64,000 nucleotides of DNA from Pectobacterium brasiliense. Lineage in GTDB: Bacteria; Pseudomonadota; Gammaproteobacteria; Enterobacterales; Enterobacteriaceae. The stretch is from contig NZ_JACGFN010000002.1 in NCBI RefSeq assembly GCF_016950255.1, positions 997,613-1,061,612 on the forward strand, written 5' to 3'. Position numbers and translations under genes: made by a program. Positions 1 through 11,161 of the stretch are shown here, piece by piece (position 1 is the first letter of the stretch; each line of letters begins with the position of its first letter). Below the pieces are notes generated by a model. The model was given only the letters and a program-made list of their open reading frames with translations. It did no database searches and was not told the origin of the DNA.

Positions 1-1031
1 ACCAGCGTCTGAAAGCTGAACCAGACACCGATGGAACACGCCAGAAAGCCCGAAAAACGCTGATCGATCTCCAGCGCCCGCTTCCCGATAGACATCGCGC
101 GAAAAGCGACGAAGAATATCATTAACAACGCTAAAACCACACCGATATAGCCGAGTTCTTCACCTAAAATAGAGAAAATGAAATCGGTATGTGCTTCCGG
201 CAAATATTCCAGTTTCTGTACTGAATTCCCCAGCCCTTGCCCCCAGAATTCACCGCGCCCAAATGCCATCAGGGACTGCGTTAACTGGTAGCCGCTGCCA
301 AACGGATCATCCCATGGATTCCAGAAAGACGTCACACGGCGCATACGGTAAGGCTCAGCGACAATCAGCAGGCCAACGGCAAACACGCCGCAACCGATGA
401 TCGCCAGAAACTGCCACATCTTCGCACCAGCCAGAAACAGCATCGCCAGCGTCGTAATAAACAGTACAACCACCGTACCGAGGTCAGGCTGTGCCAACAA
501 CAGCACCGCCAACACCACCATCACGCCCATTGGTTTGCAAAAGCCCCAGAAGTTATTTCGCACTTCTTCAACTTTGCGCACCATGTAGCTGGACAGGTAG
601 CAAAACAACGCCAGCTTGGATAATTCCGCAGGCTGAATACGCAATGGCCCCAGCGAAATCCAGCGTGACGCACCGTTGACCGAGCTTCCCACCGCGAGCA
701 CTACCAGCAACATAACCATGGCGAGCAGTAGCAGTACCGGACTGTAACGTTGCCATATCTCCATCGGCACACGCAGCGTGATTAACGACAAGCCAAATGC
801 CAACCCGATATAAATCGCATCACGTTTCGCGAACAGGAACGGATCACTGGCAAGACGCTGTCCAACAGGCATAGAAGCCGACGTCACCATCACAAAACCA
901 ATCACGGCAAGCCCAAGCGTCAACCACACCAGCGTCCTGTCATACAGGACAACGCTGAGCGTATCGCTTTCGCGCGTTCCCATAACCCAGCTCTTGATGC
1001 GCTCGATAAACGCCAGCCCGAAGAACCGCAT
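1..1031 (-). CDS. ftsW: Peptidoglycan glycosyltransferase FtsW (3' end cut by window)
   Basis: SEDS-family multi-spanning membrane protein that polymerises lipid II at the division septum together with FtsI. The reverse strand translates without a stop from the ATG at 1031 to the window edge, about 343 codons; the family is about 400 residues, so the C-terminus is missing. Visible family blocks include an [13 protein letters not shown] stretch and a large periplasmic loop ([20 protein letters not shown]). Hydrophobic helices dominate the rest. The start codon overlaps the murD stop by one base (TGATG), suggesting translational coupling in the dcw operon. Identity rests on sequence recognition and on its place after murD, as in E. 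coli. Confidence 0.95.
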   Translation of the reverse strand, partial: MRFFGLAFIERIKSWVMGTRESDTLSVVLYDRTLVWLTLGLAVIGFVMVTSASMPVGQRLASDPFLFAKRDAIYIGLAFGLSLITLRVPMEIWQRYSPVLLLLAMVMLLVVLAVGSSVNGASRWISLGPLRIQPAELSKLALFCYLSSYMVRKVEEVRNNFWGFCKPMGVMVVLAVLLLAQPDLGTVVVLFITTLAMLFLAGAKMWQFLAIIGCGVFAVGLLIVAEPYRMRRVTSFWNPWDDPFGSGYQLTQSLMAFGRGEFWGQGLGNSVQKLEYLPEAHTDFIFSILGEELGYIGVVLALLMIFFVAFRAMSIGKRALEIDQRFSGFLACSIGVWFSFQTL

Positions 1032-2347
1032 CAGCCTAACTCCCCCGCCAGACGAGCAAATTCATCGCCTCGCTGTTCAAAACTGCGGAACTGATCCAGG
1101 CTTGCGCAGGCTGGAGACAGCAGCACCATATCGCCCGGCTTAACGCGTTCGGCGATGATACGCATTGCCTGTTCCATCGTTTTTGTCTGCTCGGAAATTT
1201 CCGGGCGCAGCGCGGCCAACTGTTGCCCATCCTGCCCGAAACAGTACAAATGAATGTGCTCGCCCTGCAAATACGGCACCAACGGCGAGAAATCGGCAGA
1301 TTTACCGTCACCGCCTAACAGCAGGTGCAGCGAGCCTTCTACCGCCAAACCGCTCAATGCGGCCTCGGTGCTGCCCACATTGGTGGCTTTAGAGTCATTG
1401 ATCCACCGCACGCCATTACGCTCGAAAGCCATTTGAAAGCGATGAGGCAGTCCGGTAAATGACGTCAACGCCGTCAGCGCAGACGCACGTGGAATCTTCA
1501 CTGCATCAGCCAACGCCAGCGCTGCCAATGCATTCGTATAATTGTGCTGCCCAACCAGCTTGATTTCACGGGTATTGAGCACACGTTCACCGTCCACCCG
1601 CAGCCAGGTTTCTCCCTGCTGGCGGTTAAGGTGATAATCGCCGACATCGACGCCAAAACTGCGACAGCGTGCATCCGCACCGCGAACCGGCATGGTCAGC
1701 GCATCATCAGCATTCACAACACACAAATCCGCGTGTTCATAAATACGCAGTTTCGCCGCCCGGTACTGCTGTAAACCAAACGGATAACGGTTGGTGTGAT
1801 CTTCCGTCACGTTCAAAATGGTTGCCGCAGCGGCGTGCAGGCTACTCGTCGTTTCCAACTGGAAACTCGACAGCTCCAGCACATAAAGCTGAGCGGGCTG
1901 TTCAAGCAGTTGCAGCGCAGGTAGGCCGATGTTGCCCCCCACACCCACCTGCCAGCCTGCGGCACGCGCCATTTCGCCGACCAGCGTCGTCACCGTGCTT
2001 TTACCGTTAGAGCCGGTAATCGCCACAATCGGTGCCTGCGCTTCACGGCAGAACAGTTCGATATCGCCAACGATCTCGATGCCAGCATCGGCGGCGTCAC
2101 ACAGAATCGGCGTCGCCAACGCAACACCAGGACTGGCGACGATCAAATCTGCGCTCATCAGCCAGTCTTCATTCAGGCTACCGAGGTGTCGTTCCACCTG
2201 CTCTGGCAGCTTATCCAGACCCGGCGGACTGATACGGGTATCCACCACGCGTGGTACGACATCGCGTGCGAGAAAGAAATCAACACAGGAGAGCCCGGTC
2301 AGACCCAACCCGATAATGACGACTTTTTTACCCTGATAGTCCACCAT
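1031..2347 (-). CDS. murD: UDP-N-acetylmuramoyl-L-alanine--D-glutamate ligase
   Basis: Cytoplasmic Mur ligase that adds D-glutamate to UDP-MurNAc-L-Ala using ATP. The 438-residue protein matches the family length. It has an N-terminal Rossmann-like UDP-binding domain (GLGLTGLSC near residues 13-21), the ATP-binding GSNGKST loop at about residues 112-118, the central Mur domain, and a C-terminal domain with [12 protein letters not shown] and [11 protein letters not shown] blocks. It sits 3 nt downstream of mraY and overlaps ftsW by one base, so it is co-transcribed within the dcw cluster. Confidence 0.97.
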   Translation of the reverse strand: MVDYQGKKVVIIGLGLTGLSCVDFFLARDVVPRVVDTRISPPGLDKLPEQVERHLGSLNEDWLMSADLIVASPGVALATPILCDAADAGIEIVGDIELFCREAQAPIVAITGSNGKSTVTTLVGEMARAAGWQVGVGGNIGLPALQLLEQPAQLYVLELSSFQLETTSSLHAAAATILNVTEDHTNRYPFGLQQYRAAKLRIYEHADLCVVNADDALTMPVRGADARCRSFGVDVGDYHLNRQQGETWLRVDGERVLNTREIKLVGQHNYTNALAALALADAVKIPRASALTALTSFTGLPHRFQMAFERNGVRWINDSKATNVGSTEAALSGLAVEGSLHLLLGGDGKSADFSPLVPYLQGEHIHLYCFGQDGQQLAALRPEISEQTKTMEQAMRIIAERVKPGDMVLLSPACASLDQFRSFEQRGDEFARLAGELG

Positions 2348-2350
2348 GTC

Positions 2351-3433
2351 TTACCGTACCTTCAGCGTTGCCAGGCCAATCAGCACCAGCATCAACGAAA
2401 TAATCCAGAAGCGCACAATCACGCGCGGTTCCGGCCAGCCCTTAAGTTCATAATGGTGATGAATCGGCGCCATGCGGAAAATCCGCTGCCCACGCAACTT
2501 AAAGGACCCGACTTGCAAAATCACCGACAGCGTTTCGACCACGAAGACACCGCCCATAATCACTAACAAAAACTCCTGGCGCAGCAGGACCGCAATAGTC
2601 CCCAGCGCGCCGCCCAGCGCCAGAGAACCTACGTCCCCCATGAAAACCTGCGCCGGATAGGTGTTAAACCACAGGAACCCAAGCCCTGCGCCCACAATCG
2701 CGGTGCAGACGATCACCAGTTCACTGGCATGGCGGATATACGGAATGTGCAGGTAACCAGCAAAGTTCATGTTCCCCGTTGCCCATGCCACCAGTGCAAA
2801 ACCCGCCGCAACAAACACAGTTGGCATGATTGCCAAGCCATCCAGACCATCAGTCAGGTTTACGGCATTACTGGTGCCAACAATCACAAAGTAGGCCAGC
2901 GCAACATAGAGCAGGCCCAGTTGCGGCATTACATCTTTGAAAAACGGCACAACCAGCTGCGTGGCTGGCGTATCTTTACCGATGGAATACATGGTGAAAG
3001 CCACCACGAGCGCAATCACCGACTGCCAGAAATATTTCCAGCGGGCAATCAGCCCCTTAGTATCCTTACGGACCACTTTGCGGTAATCATCAACAAAGCC
3101 GACTGCGCCATAGCCTGCTAACACCAGCAGTACGCACCAGACATACGGATTCGACAGATTCGCCCACATCAAAACAGAAACGATAATCGCCACCAGGATC
3201 ATCACGCCCCCCATCGTCGGGGTTCCGCGCTTACTGAAATGTGATTCTGGCCCTTCGTTACGCACAACCTGCCCAATCTGCAAACGCTGCAGCCAGGCAA
3301 TCATGTGCGGCCCCATCCATAAGGAAATAACCAATGCGGTCAGCAGGCTGACAATGGCGCGGAACGTCAAATAAGAAAAGACGTTAAAGCCGGTATAAAG
3401 TTTGGCCAAATGTTCGGCCAGCCATACTAACAT
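2351..3433 (-). CDS. mraY: Phospho-N-acetylmuramoyl-pentapeptide transferase
   Basis: Inner-membrane enzyme that transfers phospho-MurNAc-pentapeptide to undecaprenyl phosphate, forming lipid I. The protein is 360 residues, as in E. coli, and almost entirely hydrophobic with about ten membrane segments. Diagnostic motifs include FVDDYRK (near residue 115), [10 protein letters not shown] (near 193) and the cytoplasmic [13 protein letters not shown] loop near 320-333. Its start overlaps the murF stop by 7 nt, consistent with coupled translation. Confidence 0.97.
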   Translation of the reverse strand: MLVWLAEHLAKLYTGFNVFSYLTFRAIVSLLTALVISLWMGPHMIAWLQRLQIGQVVRNEGPESHFSKRGTPTMGGVMILVAIIVSVLMWANLSNPYVWCVLLVLAGYGAVGFVDDYRKVVRKDTKGLIARWKYFWQSVIALVVAFTMYSIGKDTPATQLVVPFFKDVMPQLGLLYVALAYFVIVGTSNAVNLTDGLDGLAIMPTVFVAAGFALVAWATGNMNFAGYLHIPYIRHASELVIVCTAIVGAGLGFLWFNTYPAQVFMGDVGSLALGGALGTIAVLLRQEFLLVIMGGVFVVETLSVILQVGSFKLRGQRIFRMAPIHHHYELKGWPEPRVIVRFWIISLMLVLIGLATLKVR

Positions 3434-4788
3434 TGCGCATTCTCCTGTAATGCATGTACAACCTGCTCCATCGCAGCACTGCGTGAGCCTTTGATCAACA
3501 CGCTGATGACGTTATGTTCTGACATCAGCACCTTCAAACGTGAAACCAGCGCGGCTTTATCCTGAAAATGCTCACCATTGCCACTGGCAGTGCCGATCAA
3601 TTCACTCAACGTTCCCACACTCAATACGCGATCGATGCCCGCAGCACGCGCCGCTTCGCCCACTTGACGATGGCACTCAGGGGCTTCATCCCCCAACTCG
3701 CCCATATCACCAACGACCATCACACGGTAGCCCGGCATCTCTGCCAGCACCTGTGCTGCCGCCGTCATTGAACCGACATTCGCGTTGTAGCTGTCATCCA
3801 GCAGCAGCTTGCCTTCAGACAAAGCTATCGGGAACAACCGCCCCGGCACCGCCTGAAGCTGAGATAATCCGGCTTTAACGGCTTCCAGCGTCGCTCCGAC
3901 GGACATCGCCAGCGAAGCCGCCGCCAGTGCGTTAGAAATGTTATGTCGACCCGGTAAAGGCAGCAGAACCTGCGTTTCACCAAACGGTGTATGCAGCGTG
4001 AAACGCGTGCCTTGCGCCAAAACGTCTACGTCGCTGGCAAAAAAATCGATATCGCAAGCAGCCTGCGGAGAGAAACGCCAAACGGTTTTATGATTCAGCA
4101 TGACCTGCCAGTGTGGGAAATCGTTGCTGTCCGCATTCACGATCGCTACGCCGTCTGCTGGCAAACCAGAAAATATCTCACCTTTCGCCTGTGCCACACC
4201 TGCCAGTGAACCAAAACCTTCCAGATGCGCGGCAGCCAGATTGTTGACCAGCGCGCTTTCCGGCCGCACCAGATCGGTGGTATAGGCAATCTCACCAATG
4301 TGATTTGCCCCCAGTTCAATCACTGCGAACTGGTGTTCCGCCGTCAGACGCAACAGCGTTAGCGGCACACCGATATCGTTGTTGAAGTTACCAGCGGTAT
4401 ACAACACGGAACCACAGTGGCGCAGAATCGCCGCCGTCATTTCTTTAACCGAGGTTTTGCCGGAAGAACCGGTCAGGGCGACAACACGCGCCGTTGACTG
4501 CTGACGAACCCAGGCACCCAGTTGGCCCAACGCCAGACGCGTATCGCTCACCAGCAATTGTGGCACATTGATAGGTAAGTGCTTACTGACTAAAAGAGCC
4601 GCCGCACCGCCTTTCACTGCATCTGCAGCGTAATCATGCGCGTCGAATTTCTCGCCTTTCAGCGCAACAAACAGGCAACCGGATGCCAGCTTACGCGTAT
4701 CGGTTGAAACATCATCAATATCAATGCTTTCACCAATCAGCTGCGCATTCAGCACTGTGGCAAGCTGCTGCAGGGAGACGCGAATCAT
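3427..4788 (-). CDS. murF: UDP-MurNAc-tripeptide--D-alanyl-D-alanine ligase
   Basis: Adds the D-Ala-D-Ala dipeptide to UDP-MurNAc-tripeptide, the last cytoplasmic step of the muropeptide precursor. The 453-residue protein has an N-terminal substrate domain, the ATP loop GSSGKTS at about residues 107-113, a central GANHIGEI block and the C-terminal [11 protein letters not shown] and VGDMGELG motifs typical of MurF. It overlaps murE by 4 nt (ATGA) and mraY by 7 nt, as expected in the compact dcw operon. Confidence 0.97.
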   Translation of the reverse strand: MIRVSLQQLATVLNAQLIGESIDIDDVSTDTRKLASGCLFVALKGEKFDAHDYAADAVKGGAAALLVSKHLPINVPQLLVSDTRLALGQLGAWVRQQSTARVVALTGSSGKTSVKEMTAAILRHCGSVLYTAGNFNNDIGVPLTLLRLTAEHQFAVIELGANHIGEIAYTTDLVRPESALVNNLAAAHLEGFGSLAGVAQAKGEIFSGLPADGVAIVNADSNDFPHWQVMLNHKTVWRFSPQAACDIDFFASDVDVLAQGTRFTLHTPFGETQVLLPLPGRHNISNALAAASLAMSVGATLEAVKAGLSQLQAVPGRLFPIALSEGKLLLDDSYNANVGSMTAAAQVLAEMPGYRVMVVGDMGELGDEAPECHRQVGEAARAAGIDRVLSVGTLSELIGTASGNGEHFQDKAALVSRLKVLMSEHNVISVLIKGSRSAAMEQVVHALQENAQC

Positions 4789-6272
4789 GCAATCACCCCC
4801 AGCAGGCGGGCAACGGTGATGCGATCGGAATAATCGAGACGCTGATTGCCCACCAGTTGGTAGTCTTCGTGCCCTTTACCCGCAACCAGCACCACGTCAT
4901 TTTCCTGCGCCTGCATAATCGCGCTAGTAACCGCTTCAGCACGCCCGTGAATCACCTGAACGCGTCCGGCATCCAGCAGCCCGGAAAGAATATCGGCAAC
5001 AATTGCCTGAGGCTCTTCACTGCGCGGGTTATCATCGGTAACCACAACACGGTCAGCCAGTTGTTCTGCGATACCGCCCATAAGTGGGCGCTTACCTTTA
5101 TCACGATCGCCACCACAGCCAAACACACACCAGAGTTTCCCCTGGCAGTGCAAGCGTGCCGCTTCAAGCGCTTTTTCCAGCGCGTCTGGCGTGTGGGCGT
5201 AATCCACAACGACCGTTGGTTTTGCTTCAGCATGGAAAACTTCCATGCGGCCACATACCGGTTGCAACTGAGAGCCCGCGATGATCAATTTGTCGAGTGG
5301 ATAGCCCAGAGACAGCAGCGTTGCCAGCGCCAGCAGCATATTGCTGACGTTAAACGCGCCCATCAGGCGGCTTTCAATTTCGCCATGCCCCCAGCTTGAA
5401 TCAAACGCAACCGTGGCGCCGTTATCGTGATAATCAATCTGTGTCGCTTTCAGCCAGCGCCCACGGCAGCCGGGGACAAGATTGTTTTCCATAGTGACGG
5501 TAACCGCATCCGGCAGCTTCGCCAACCAGCGCAGTCCAACTTCGTCATCCGCGTTGATAACCATCTGCCCCACGCGATGCTCGGAGAACAGCGCCCATTT
5601 GGCCGCTTCGTAACTTTCCATATCGCCATGGTAATCAAGATGATCGCGGCTCAGGTTAGTGAATACCGCCGCCGCGAACGGCAACGCAGCCACACGATGC
5701 TGCACCAGACCGTGGGAGGACACTTCCATGGCGGCGAATGTCGCACCTTGATCGACCAGTTGGCTCAGCACCTGCTGAACATCGACAGCAGACCCTGTCG
5801 TATTCTCTGTCGGAATCGCTCGACCTAATAGGCCATTGCCTACGGTGCCCATCACGGCACTCGTTTCGCCTAATGCCTGACTCCACTGCGCCAGAAGCTG
5901 AGTCGTCGTCGTTTTTCCGTTGGTTCCTGTTACGCCAATCAGCTGTAACTTTTCCGCAGGCTGCTGATAAAAACGGCCTGCCAGCGCGGAAAGTCGCTGG
6001 TTCAGATTGCTGAGATACACCACTGGCACACCGTGCATTTCGCGAACGGTGCCATCAGCGGCCTCACCTTCTGCTTCGGCAACAATCGCTGCTACGCCTT
6101 GCGCAATTGCCTGCGGAATATAGCGCCGTCCATCTGCTTTGTGCCCGACAATCGCGACAAACAGATCCCCGGCAGCCGCAACGCGGCTGTCTAATATCAT
6201 TTCCCGCAGCGCGCGCGCCGGAGTGTCTTGCACCCACGGCGCAAGTAAATCGCGCAAATTACGATCTGCCAC
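4785..6272 (-). CDS. murE: UDP-MurNAc-L-Ala-D-Glu--meso-DAP ligase
   Basis: Adds meso-diaminopimelate to UDP-MurNAc-dipeptide. The 495-residue protein shows the GTNGKTT ATP loop at about residues 116-122, the EVSSHGL block, and the DDNPRSEEP motif whose DNPR residues are known to select meso-DAP over lysine. This agrees with a Gram-negative DAP-type wall. The start lies 14 nt inside the 3' end of ftsI and the stop overlaps murF. Confidence 0.97.
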   Translation of the reverse strand: MADRNLRDLLAPWVQDTPARALREMILDSRVAAAGDLFVAIVGHKADGRRYIPQAIAQGVAAIVAEAEGEAADGTVREMHGVPVVYLSNLNQRLSALAGRFYQQPAEKLQLIGVTGTNGKTTTTQLLAQWSQALGETSAVMGTVGNGLLGRAIPTENTTGSAVDVQQVLSQLVDQGATFAAMEVSSHGLVQHRVAALPFAAAVFTNLSRDHLDYHGDMESYEAAKWALFSEHRVGQMVINADDEVGLRWLAKLPDAVTVTMENNLVPGCRGRWLKATQIDYHDNGATVAFDSSWGHGEIESRLMGAFNVSNMLLALATLLSLGYPLDKLIIAGSQLQPVCGRMEVFHAEAKPTVVVDYAHTPDALEKALEAARLHCQGKLWCVFGCGGDRDKGKRPLMGGIAEQLADRVVVTDDNPRSEEPQAIVADILSGLLDAGRVQVIHGRAEAVTSAIMQAQENDVVLVAGKGHEDYQLVGNQRLDYSDRITVARLLGVIA

Positions 6273-8022
6273 CTGATCCCTCTTCTCTATTAATTACAAA
6301 CTCGTTCTTGTCGCCTGTCGGCAACGCATCCGGTTCGATATTCATCGTACGCAGAACGCCGCCCATGATGGCGCCAAAGATTGGCGCAGAAACCGCGCCG
6401 CCGTAGTACTTCCCTGCCTGCGGATCGTTAATCACGACAACCAGAGCAAAACGTGGGTTACTGGCTGGTGCCACACCCGCCGTGTAGGCAATATATTTGT
6501 TGATGTACTTGCCATCCGGACCAACTTTCTTAGCCGTACCGGTTTTAATCGCGATACGGTAGCCTTTGATGGCCGCCTTGGTACCACCGCCACCGGGCAG
6601 CGCCACGCTTTCCATCATGTGCACCACGGAACGCACCAGCGCTTCCGGGAAGACACGTTCGCCTGGAACGGGTGGATCAACTTTGGTAATCGACAGCGGA
6701 CGGTAAATACCGAAACTGCCGATCGTGGCGTAGACTCGCGCTAACTGTAACGGTGTTACCATCAGCCCGTAGCCGAAAGAGAAGGTGGCCCTCTCTATGT
6801 CAGACCACCGTTGTTTTTGAGGGTATAAGCCACTGCTTTCTCCGACCAACCCCAAATTGGTCGCTTTTCCTAATCCAAAGCGCGCGTAAGTATCTACTAG
6901 CGCAGAGGAAGGCATCGCTAACGCCAGCTTAGACACGCCAACGTTACTCGACTTCTGAAGCACGCCCGTCAGCGTCAATTCGCTATAACGCGCCACGTCT
7001 TTGATCTCATGACCATTGACGTAATACGGCAGGGTGCTGAGTACACTGTTTTCTTTCACGACACCGCGCTGTAGCGCCGTCATCACCACCATCGGTTTAA
7101 CGGTAGAACCGGGCTCGAAGATATCGGTAATCGCGCGGTTACGCATAATGTCTTGCGGCGTACCCGCCAAATTGTTCGGGTTATAAGACGGGCTATTCGC
7201 CATTGCCAGCACTTCGCCAGTATTCACATCGACCAGTACGGCCGTTCCTGACTCAGCTTTGTTAAAAGCAACAGCGTTATTGAGTTCACGGTAAACCAGC
7301 GCCTGCAGACGCTCATCAATACTGAGCGCCAGATTGTGTGCAGCCTGGCTGTCAACGGAGGAGATATCTTCAATCACGCGACCAAAGCGGTCTTTACGTA
7401 CGGTTCGTTCACCGGGTTGCCCTGTCAGCCAGCGGTCAAAGCTTTTCTCAACGCCTTCAATACCCTGTCCATCGATATTGGTGAAACCAATGAGGTGAGA
7501 GGTCACTTGTCCAGAAGGATAGTATCGGCGAGACTCCTGCCGCAGATTGATGCCCGGCAGCTTCAGCTTATGGATATATTCACCAATGGCTGGGTTCACC
7601 TGACGAGCCAGATAAACGAAGCGACCTTTCGGGTTAGCATTGATCTTGGTCGCCAACTGATCCAACGGAATATCGAGCGCATCAGACAGTGCTTTCCAGC
7701 GCGTATCCAGCGTAATACCGCCACGATCGTTCACTTCTTTCGGATCGGCCCAGACGGCATTCACCGGCACGCTGACGGCCAAAGGACGTCCAGCACGATC
7801 GCTAATCATGCCGCGTGCCGTGGGCACTTCCTGTACGCGCAGAGAACGCATATCCCCTTCGCGCACCAGTTTGTCTGGGTTGATAACCTGAAGATAAGCC
7901 GCACGCGCCATCAAGCCAACCATCGCAAGCAGGATACAGCCGCAAAGCAACGCAAAACGCCAGCTAACAAAGCTGGCTTGATCTTCCTGGCGCTTTAACT
8001 TTCCTGTACGGGCTGCTTTCAT
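6259..8022 (-). CDS. ftsI: Septal peptidoglycan transpeptidase FtsI (PBP3)
   Basis: Division-specific class B penicillin-binding protein that crosslinks septal peptidoglycan with FtsW. The 587-residue product has a short cytoplasmic tail, one membrane anchor at about residues 19-42 ([19 protein letters not shown]), a pedestal domain, and a C-terminal transpeptidase domain. The active-site motifs are visible: STVK (serine near residue 307), SSN (in [11 protein letters not shown]) and KTGTAKK. A signal-anchor rather than a cleaved signal peptide is expected. It lies 23 nt downstream of ftsL. Confidence 0.97.
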   Translation of the reverse strand: MKAARTGKLKRQEDQASFVSWRFALLCGCILLAMVGLMARAAYLQVINPDKLVREGDMRSLRVQEVPTARGMISDRAGRPLAVSVPVNAVWADPKEVNDRGGITLDTRWKALSDALDIPLDQLATKINANPKGRFVYLARQVNPAIGEYIHKLKLPGINLRQESRRYYPSGQVTSHLIGFTNIDGQGIEGVEKSFDRWLTGQPGERTVRKDRFGRVIEDISSVDSQAAHNLALSIDERLQALVYRELNNAVAFNKAESGTAVLVDVNTGEVLAMANSPSYNPNNLAGTPQDIMRNRAITDIFEPGSTVKPMVVMTALQRGVVKENSVLSTLPYYVNGHEIKDVARYSELTLTGVLQKSSNVGVSKLALAMPSSALVDTYARFGLGKATNLGLVGESSGLYPQKQRWSDIERATFSFGYGLMVTPLQLARVYATIGSFGIYRPLSITKVDPPVPGERVFPEALVRSVVHMMESVALPGGGGTKAAIKGYRIAIKTGTAKKVGPDGKYINKYIAYTAGVAPASNPRFALVVVINDPQAGKYYGGAVSAPIFGAIMGGVLRTMNIEPDALPTGDKNEFVINREEGSGGRS

Positions 8023-8045
8023 GCTTAGCTGGTTGCCTATTTAGT

Positions 8046-8366
8046 TCATTGCTTAACCACAATGTTTTCCTGTGACGGATCAACGTGCCCCATTTGCAGT
8101 TTTTCCGTCGCGATCCGCTCCACGCGGCTATGATCCCCTAGTGAGTTTTCCTCCAGGATCAGGTTTCTCCATTCGATATCCAACGCATCACGCTCCAGCA
8201 GAAGCTGTTCGCGTTCTGCTGTCAGCAGGCGTGTCTTATGCGCAGTGGTGACCACAAAGACCGCAGAAACCAGCACGGCAATCATCAGCAACACCGGGAT
8301 CTTTGCATTACGCAGCAAATCCTCACCGATGACGCCGACCAGAGTGTGCCGCTCGTTACCGATCAC
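8046..8366 (-). CDS. ftsL: Cell division protein FtsL
   Basis: Small bitopic divisome protein that forms the FtsQLB subcomplex and signals to FtsWI. The 106-residue protein has a basic/neutral cytoplasmic tail, one membrane helix at about residues 22-42 ([20 protein letters not shown]) and a periplasmic coiled-coil-like helix rich in leucine and glutamate ([19 protein letters not shown]). Its start overlaps the rsmH stop by 4 nt. Assignment is supported by position between rsmH and ftsI, since the family is poorly conserved. Confidence 0.93.
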   Translation of the reverse strand: MIGNERHTLVGVIGEDLLRNAKIPVLLMIAVLVSAVFVVTTAHKTRLLTAEREQLLLERDALDIEWRNLILEENSLGDHSRVERIATEKLQMGHVDPSQENIVVKQ

Positions 8367-9307
8367 GCTGGCAATCTCTCAGCGAAGCGCAGAACAGAAC
8401 TACGCGCGCGTGGGTTTTCCGCAACTTCTGCTTCCGAAGGCATCAGTTTCTTGCCGACAGCTTTTAACGTCTGTCCGCCCTGGCTGCGCAACTGTTCTTC
8501 CGTTAACGGTAGGCCAGCTGGCACCTGTGGCCCGCGACTCTGATGGCGAATAAACCGTTTCACAATCCGATCCTCTAACGAGTGGAAGCTAATCACCGAC
8601 AGACGTCCTTGCGGAGCCAGCACGCTCAGTGCGCCTTCTAGCGCACGTTCGATCTCTTCCAATTCGCTATTGATATAAATGCGGATCGCCTGAAAACTGC
8701 GCGTTGCCGGATGCTTATGTTTTTCTCTAATCGGACTGGCGGCAGCGATCAATTCAGCGAGCTCTTTTGTCCGCGTCATTGGGTCGAGACGATTGCGCTC
8801 CACAATGGCGCGGGCAATACGCTTGGCAAAACGCTCTTCGCCGAACGTTTTCAAGACCCAGACGATGTCGTCAGCTTCCGCTTTCATCAGCCATTCCGCG
8901 GCGGACAAGCCACGTGTCGGATCCATACGCATATCCAGCGGGCCATCGCGCATGAATGAGAACCCACGTTCAGGGTCATCAAGCTGAGGAGAAGAAACGC
9001 CAAGATCGAGCAGAACACCATCGATCTGCCCGGTCAGCCCGAGTTCTGCAACATACTCCGCCATCGCGGAAAACGGCCCGTGAATAATAGAGAAACGAGG
9101 ATCGTCAATCGCCTTGGCGGCTTCAATTGCCTGAGGATCGCGATCGATAGCTAACAGACGTCCTTCCGGCCCCAGTTGGGAAAGAATCAGACGAGAATGA
9201 CCACCACGGCCAAATGTGCCGTCGATGTATATGCCGCCGCTGCGAATATTCAGGCCATTGACTGCCTCATCCAACAGGACGGTGGTATGTTTATAATTTT
9301 CCAGCAT
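8363..9307 (-). CDS. rsmH: 16S rRNA (cytosine1402-N4)-methyltransferase
   Basis: SAM-dependent enzyme (formerly MraW) methylating N4 of C1402 in the ribosomal P site. The protein is 314 residues; an N-terminal [10 protein letters not shown] block is followed by the SAM-binding [13 protein letters not shown] motif (about residues 29-41), and a conserved [14 protein letters not shown] block near 120-135. It sits 2 nt downstream of mraZ and overlaps ftsL. Confidence 0.96.
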   Translation of the reverse strand: MLENYKHTTVLLDEAVNGLNIRSGGIYIDGTFGRGGHSRLILSQLGPEGRLLAIDRDPQAIEAAKAIDDPRFSIIHGPFSAMAEYVAELGLTGQIDGVLLDLGVSSPQLDDPERGFSFMRDGPLDMRMDPTRGLSAAEWLMKAEADDIVWVLKTFGEERFAKRIARAIVERNRLDPMTRTKELAELIAAASPIREKHKHPATRSFQAIRIYINSELEEIERALEGALSVLAPQGRLSVISFHSLEDRIVKRFIRHQSRGPQVPAGLPLTEEQLRSQGGQTLKAVGKKLMPSEAEVAENPRARSSVLRFAERLPA

Positions 9308-9309
9308 GG

Positions 9310-9768
9310 CTATAGCGATAGGTCCTGCAACCGCTCAGACAAAGGTTCCTGAGTCGATTGTTCAGCGTCAATATCATCCCTGACCTGTTGATACCAAGTC
9401 TGTTCATCCCACAGTTCAAACTTATTGAACTGCCCGACTAGCATCACTTCTTTTTTGAGGTCCGCATGCTGCCTTAACGTATTCGCAATCAACAAACGCC
9501 CTGCACTATCCATTTGACACTCGCTGGCATGCCCCAATAACAAACGCTGAACACGACGTTCAGCAGGGTTCATGCTCGACAAGCGCGACAATTTTTGTTC
9601 AATAATTTCCCACTCAGGTAAGGGATAAAGCAACAGGCATGGCTGATGCAGGTCAATGGTGCAAACCATTTGACCTTGCGATTCCCCGTTCAGCATTTCC
9701 CGATATCGGGTAGGCACAGCAAGGCGCCCTTTACTGTCGAGGTTAACCAGCGTAGCCCCACGAAACAT
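9310..9768 (-). CDS. mraZ: Transcriptional regulator MraZ
   Basis: First gene of the dcw operon and a transcriptional repressor of it. The 152-residue protein equals the E. coli length and contains two SpoVT-AbrB-like halves, the first around [23 protein letters not shown] and the second around [18 protein letters not shown]. In enterobacteria MraZ binds tandem repeats just downstream of the mra promoter; such repeats are present here at 9797-9821. Confidence 0.95.
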   Translation of the reverse strand: MFRGATLVNLDSKGRLAVPTRYREMLNGESQGQMVCTIDLHQPCLLLYPLPEWEIIEQKLSRLSSMNPAERRVQRLLLGHASECQMDSAGRLLIANTLRQHADLKKEVMLVGQFNKFELWDEQTWYQQVRDDIDAEQSTQEPLSERLQDLSL

Positions 9769-9796
9769 ACCTGAGTTACCCCTCCATAACCTTTTT

Positions 9797-9821
9797 CACC
9801 ACTTTACCCCACAAAATCCCA
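9797..9821 (-). promoter_or_regulatory. MraZ operator: three 10-bp-spaced TGGG-type repeats
   Basis: Reading the minus strand, TGGGA starts at 9821, TGGGG at 9811 and TGGTG at 9801, giving three copies exactly 10 bp apart. This matches the known MraZ box arrangement (TGGGN repeats, 5-nt spacers). The repeats lie between the -10 element and the mraZ start codon, a position suited to autorepression. Confidence 0.8.
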
Positions 9822-9829
9822 CCTTTAAG

Positions 9830-9859
9830 AGTGTACGGAGGGTATGAAAACCTTGTCAA
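9830..9859 (-). promoter_or_regulatory. dcw operon promoter (Pmra)
   Basis: On the minus strand a perfect -35 TTGACA (9859-9854) is followed after 18 bp by TACACT (9835-9830), a good sigma-70 -10. It lies 62-91 bp upstream of the mraZ ATG and immediately before the MraZ repeats. Confidence 0.75.
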
Positions 9860-10657
9860 GCCAGAGCTGGCGCGCTTTGGGATTATTCCCGAATGAATTG
9901 GGGCCGTCATAGAGGTAAAAGGAATAAGGAGTCAGAATTAACAAAGATTAACATCATGATAATTTGAGGAAAATTCATAGCGGAACGGAAACATTACAAA
10001 CATATAGCGACCAACTCCAGCATATCGATTATTTTTATTGTCACAAGCTGATACCAAAGACAGCGGTTTTCAGAATAGTCTTACCAAGCCGAACACCTTG
10101 AATACCAAGGCCTACACAAGCCCGCCGCATCATACCGTAGCGGTTAACATCTGCTCAATGTCACATTTTTAACATCAACATCGTCGATTCTTCATTAATC
10201 AGCCGATTTACGTTAATTGATGTCCCTACAGATGAACGCGATTTCCTGAAAAGAAAAGCAGGCTCAGGAAATGTGCCGAATACATTAAGCGTCCCTCATC
10301 CCCAAAGACGCATTAAAAATGAGGCACCACAAGCAACCCTGTTTTATCGGTCATCTACTCACTTCCTTTAATGCTTTAACGCAATTCCTTCCCGCGCAGA
10401 AAGGCCTTTCACCAAAAAACCATAACGAATTGTTTTTAAATAATTTTAAATCCCTTGTCGCGATAAAAAAACGGGAAAATTATCGGACAGACATAAAGTA
10501 GCGGGAAAGTATAAAAAACGCTCACAAATAAATATTTTTACCTAGTACAAAGCCAATCATGCAGTGATGTAAACTACACAAACAAAATAAGGCATGACAA
10601 AAAACCACACCAAACCATTACACCAGTTTATCCGCCCTAAGAATGGAGCAACCAGGC
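9860..10657. other. Long intergenic region between mraZ and alaE
   Basis: About 800 nt upstream of both divergent genes. It is AT-rich compared with the flanking genes. One 60-codon ORF (10319-10501) has no recognisable domain, a lysine/asparagine-rich composition and no convincing ribosome-binding site, so I do not call it. The alaE promoter must lie near the right end. No terminator, RNA gene or repeat was recognised. Confidence 0.5.
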
Positions 10658-11095
10658 ATGTTTTCCCCGACGTCACGATTGCGAAGTGCCACTGCAGATA
10701 CCTTTGCGCTCGTTGTCTATTGTTTCATCACCGGCATGGCGATAGAAATCATGCTTTCCGGTATGAGCTTCGAGCAATCGCTGTCTTCACGCTTGTTATC
10801 TATCCCCGTCAATATTGCCATTGCCTGGCCGTATGGGCTTTACCGCGATCGCGTGTTGAATATGGCCAGACGTCACGGCGGTGAGCATTTCCTGGTGCGC
10901 AGCGTCGCCGATCTGTTTGCCTATGTCAGTTTCCAATCCCCGGTTTACGCCATCATTCTCTGGTCTATCGGGGCGAACCCCGCGCAAATCCTGACCGCAG
11001 TTACCAGTAATTTGGTGGTGTCGATGGTGACGGGCGTGATATATGGCTACTTTCTGGAATATTGCCGTCGGCTATTCCGGGTCGCCTTGCCGTAA
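10658..11095 (+). CDS. alaE: L-alanine exporter AlaE
   Basis: Small inner-membrane exporter for L-alanine. The 145-residue product closely resembles E. coli AlaE (YgaW): [20 protein letters not shown] at the N-terminus, then [30 protein letters not shown], and [12 protein letters not shown] at the C-terminus, with about four membrane helices. I chose the ATG at 10658, preceded by GGAG at 10645-10648, over the ATG 15 nt upstream because it gives the family N-terminus. In E. coli alaE lies elsewhere, so its place between cra and mraZ is lineage-specific. Confidence 0.93.
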   Translation: MFSPTSRLRSATADTFALVVYCFITGMAIEIMLSGMSFEQSLSSRLLSIPVNIAIAWPYGLYRDRVLNMARRHGGEHFLVRSVADLFAYVSFQSPVYAIILWSIGANPAQILTAVTSNLVVSMVTGVIYGYFLEYCRRLFRVALP

Positions 11096-11123
11096 AAGTG
11101 AATTGAGGCAGGGTAAGGAAGAG

Positions 11124-11145
11124 GCGCCATAGCAATCTATGGCGC
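11124..11145. repeat. Perfect inverted repeat between convergent alaE and cra
   Basis: A 9-bp stem (GCGCCATAG / CTATGGCGC) with a 4-nt loop lies between the two convergent genes. It may form a shared terminator hairpin, but neither strand has a clear T-run after it, so termination is uncertain. Confidence 0.5.
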
Positions 11146-11161
11146 AAAAAGCAGGTCGAGA

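Noticed and set aside
10319..10501. 60-codon ORF in the mraZ-alaE gap
   Set aside because: No domain, no convincing ribosome-binding site, AT-rich composition expected of chance ORFs in non-coding DNA.
11124..11145. Bidirectional intrinsic terminator
   Set aside because: The hairpin is perfect but there is no T-run after it on either strand; listed only as an inverted repeat.
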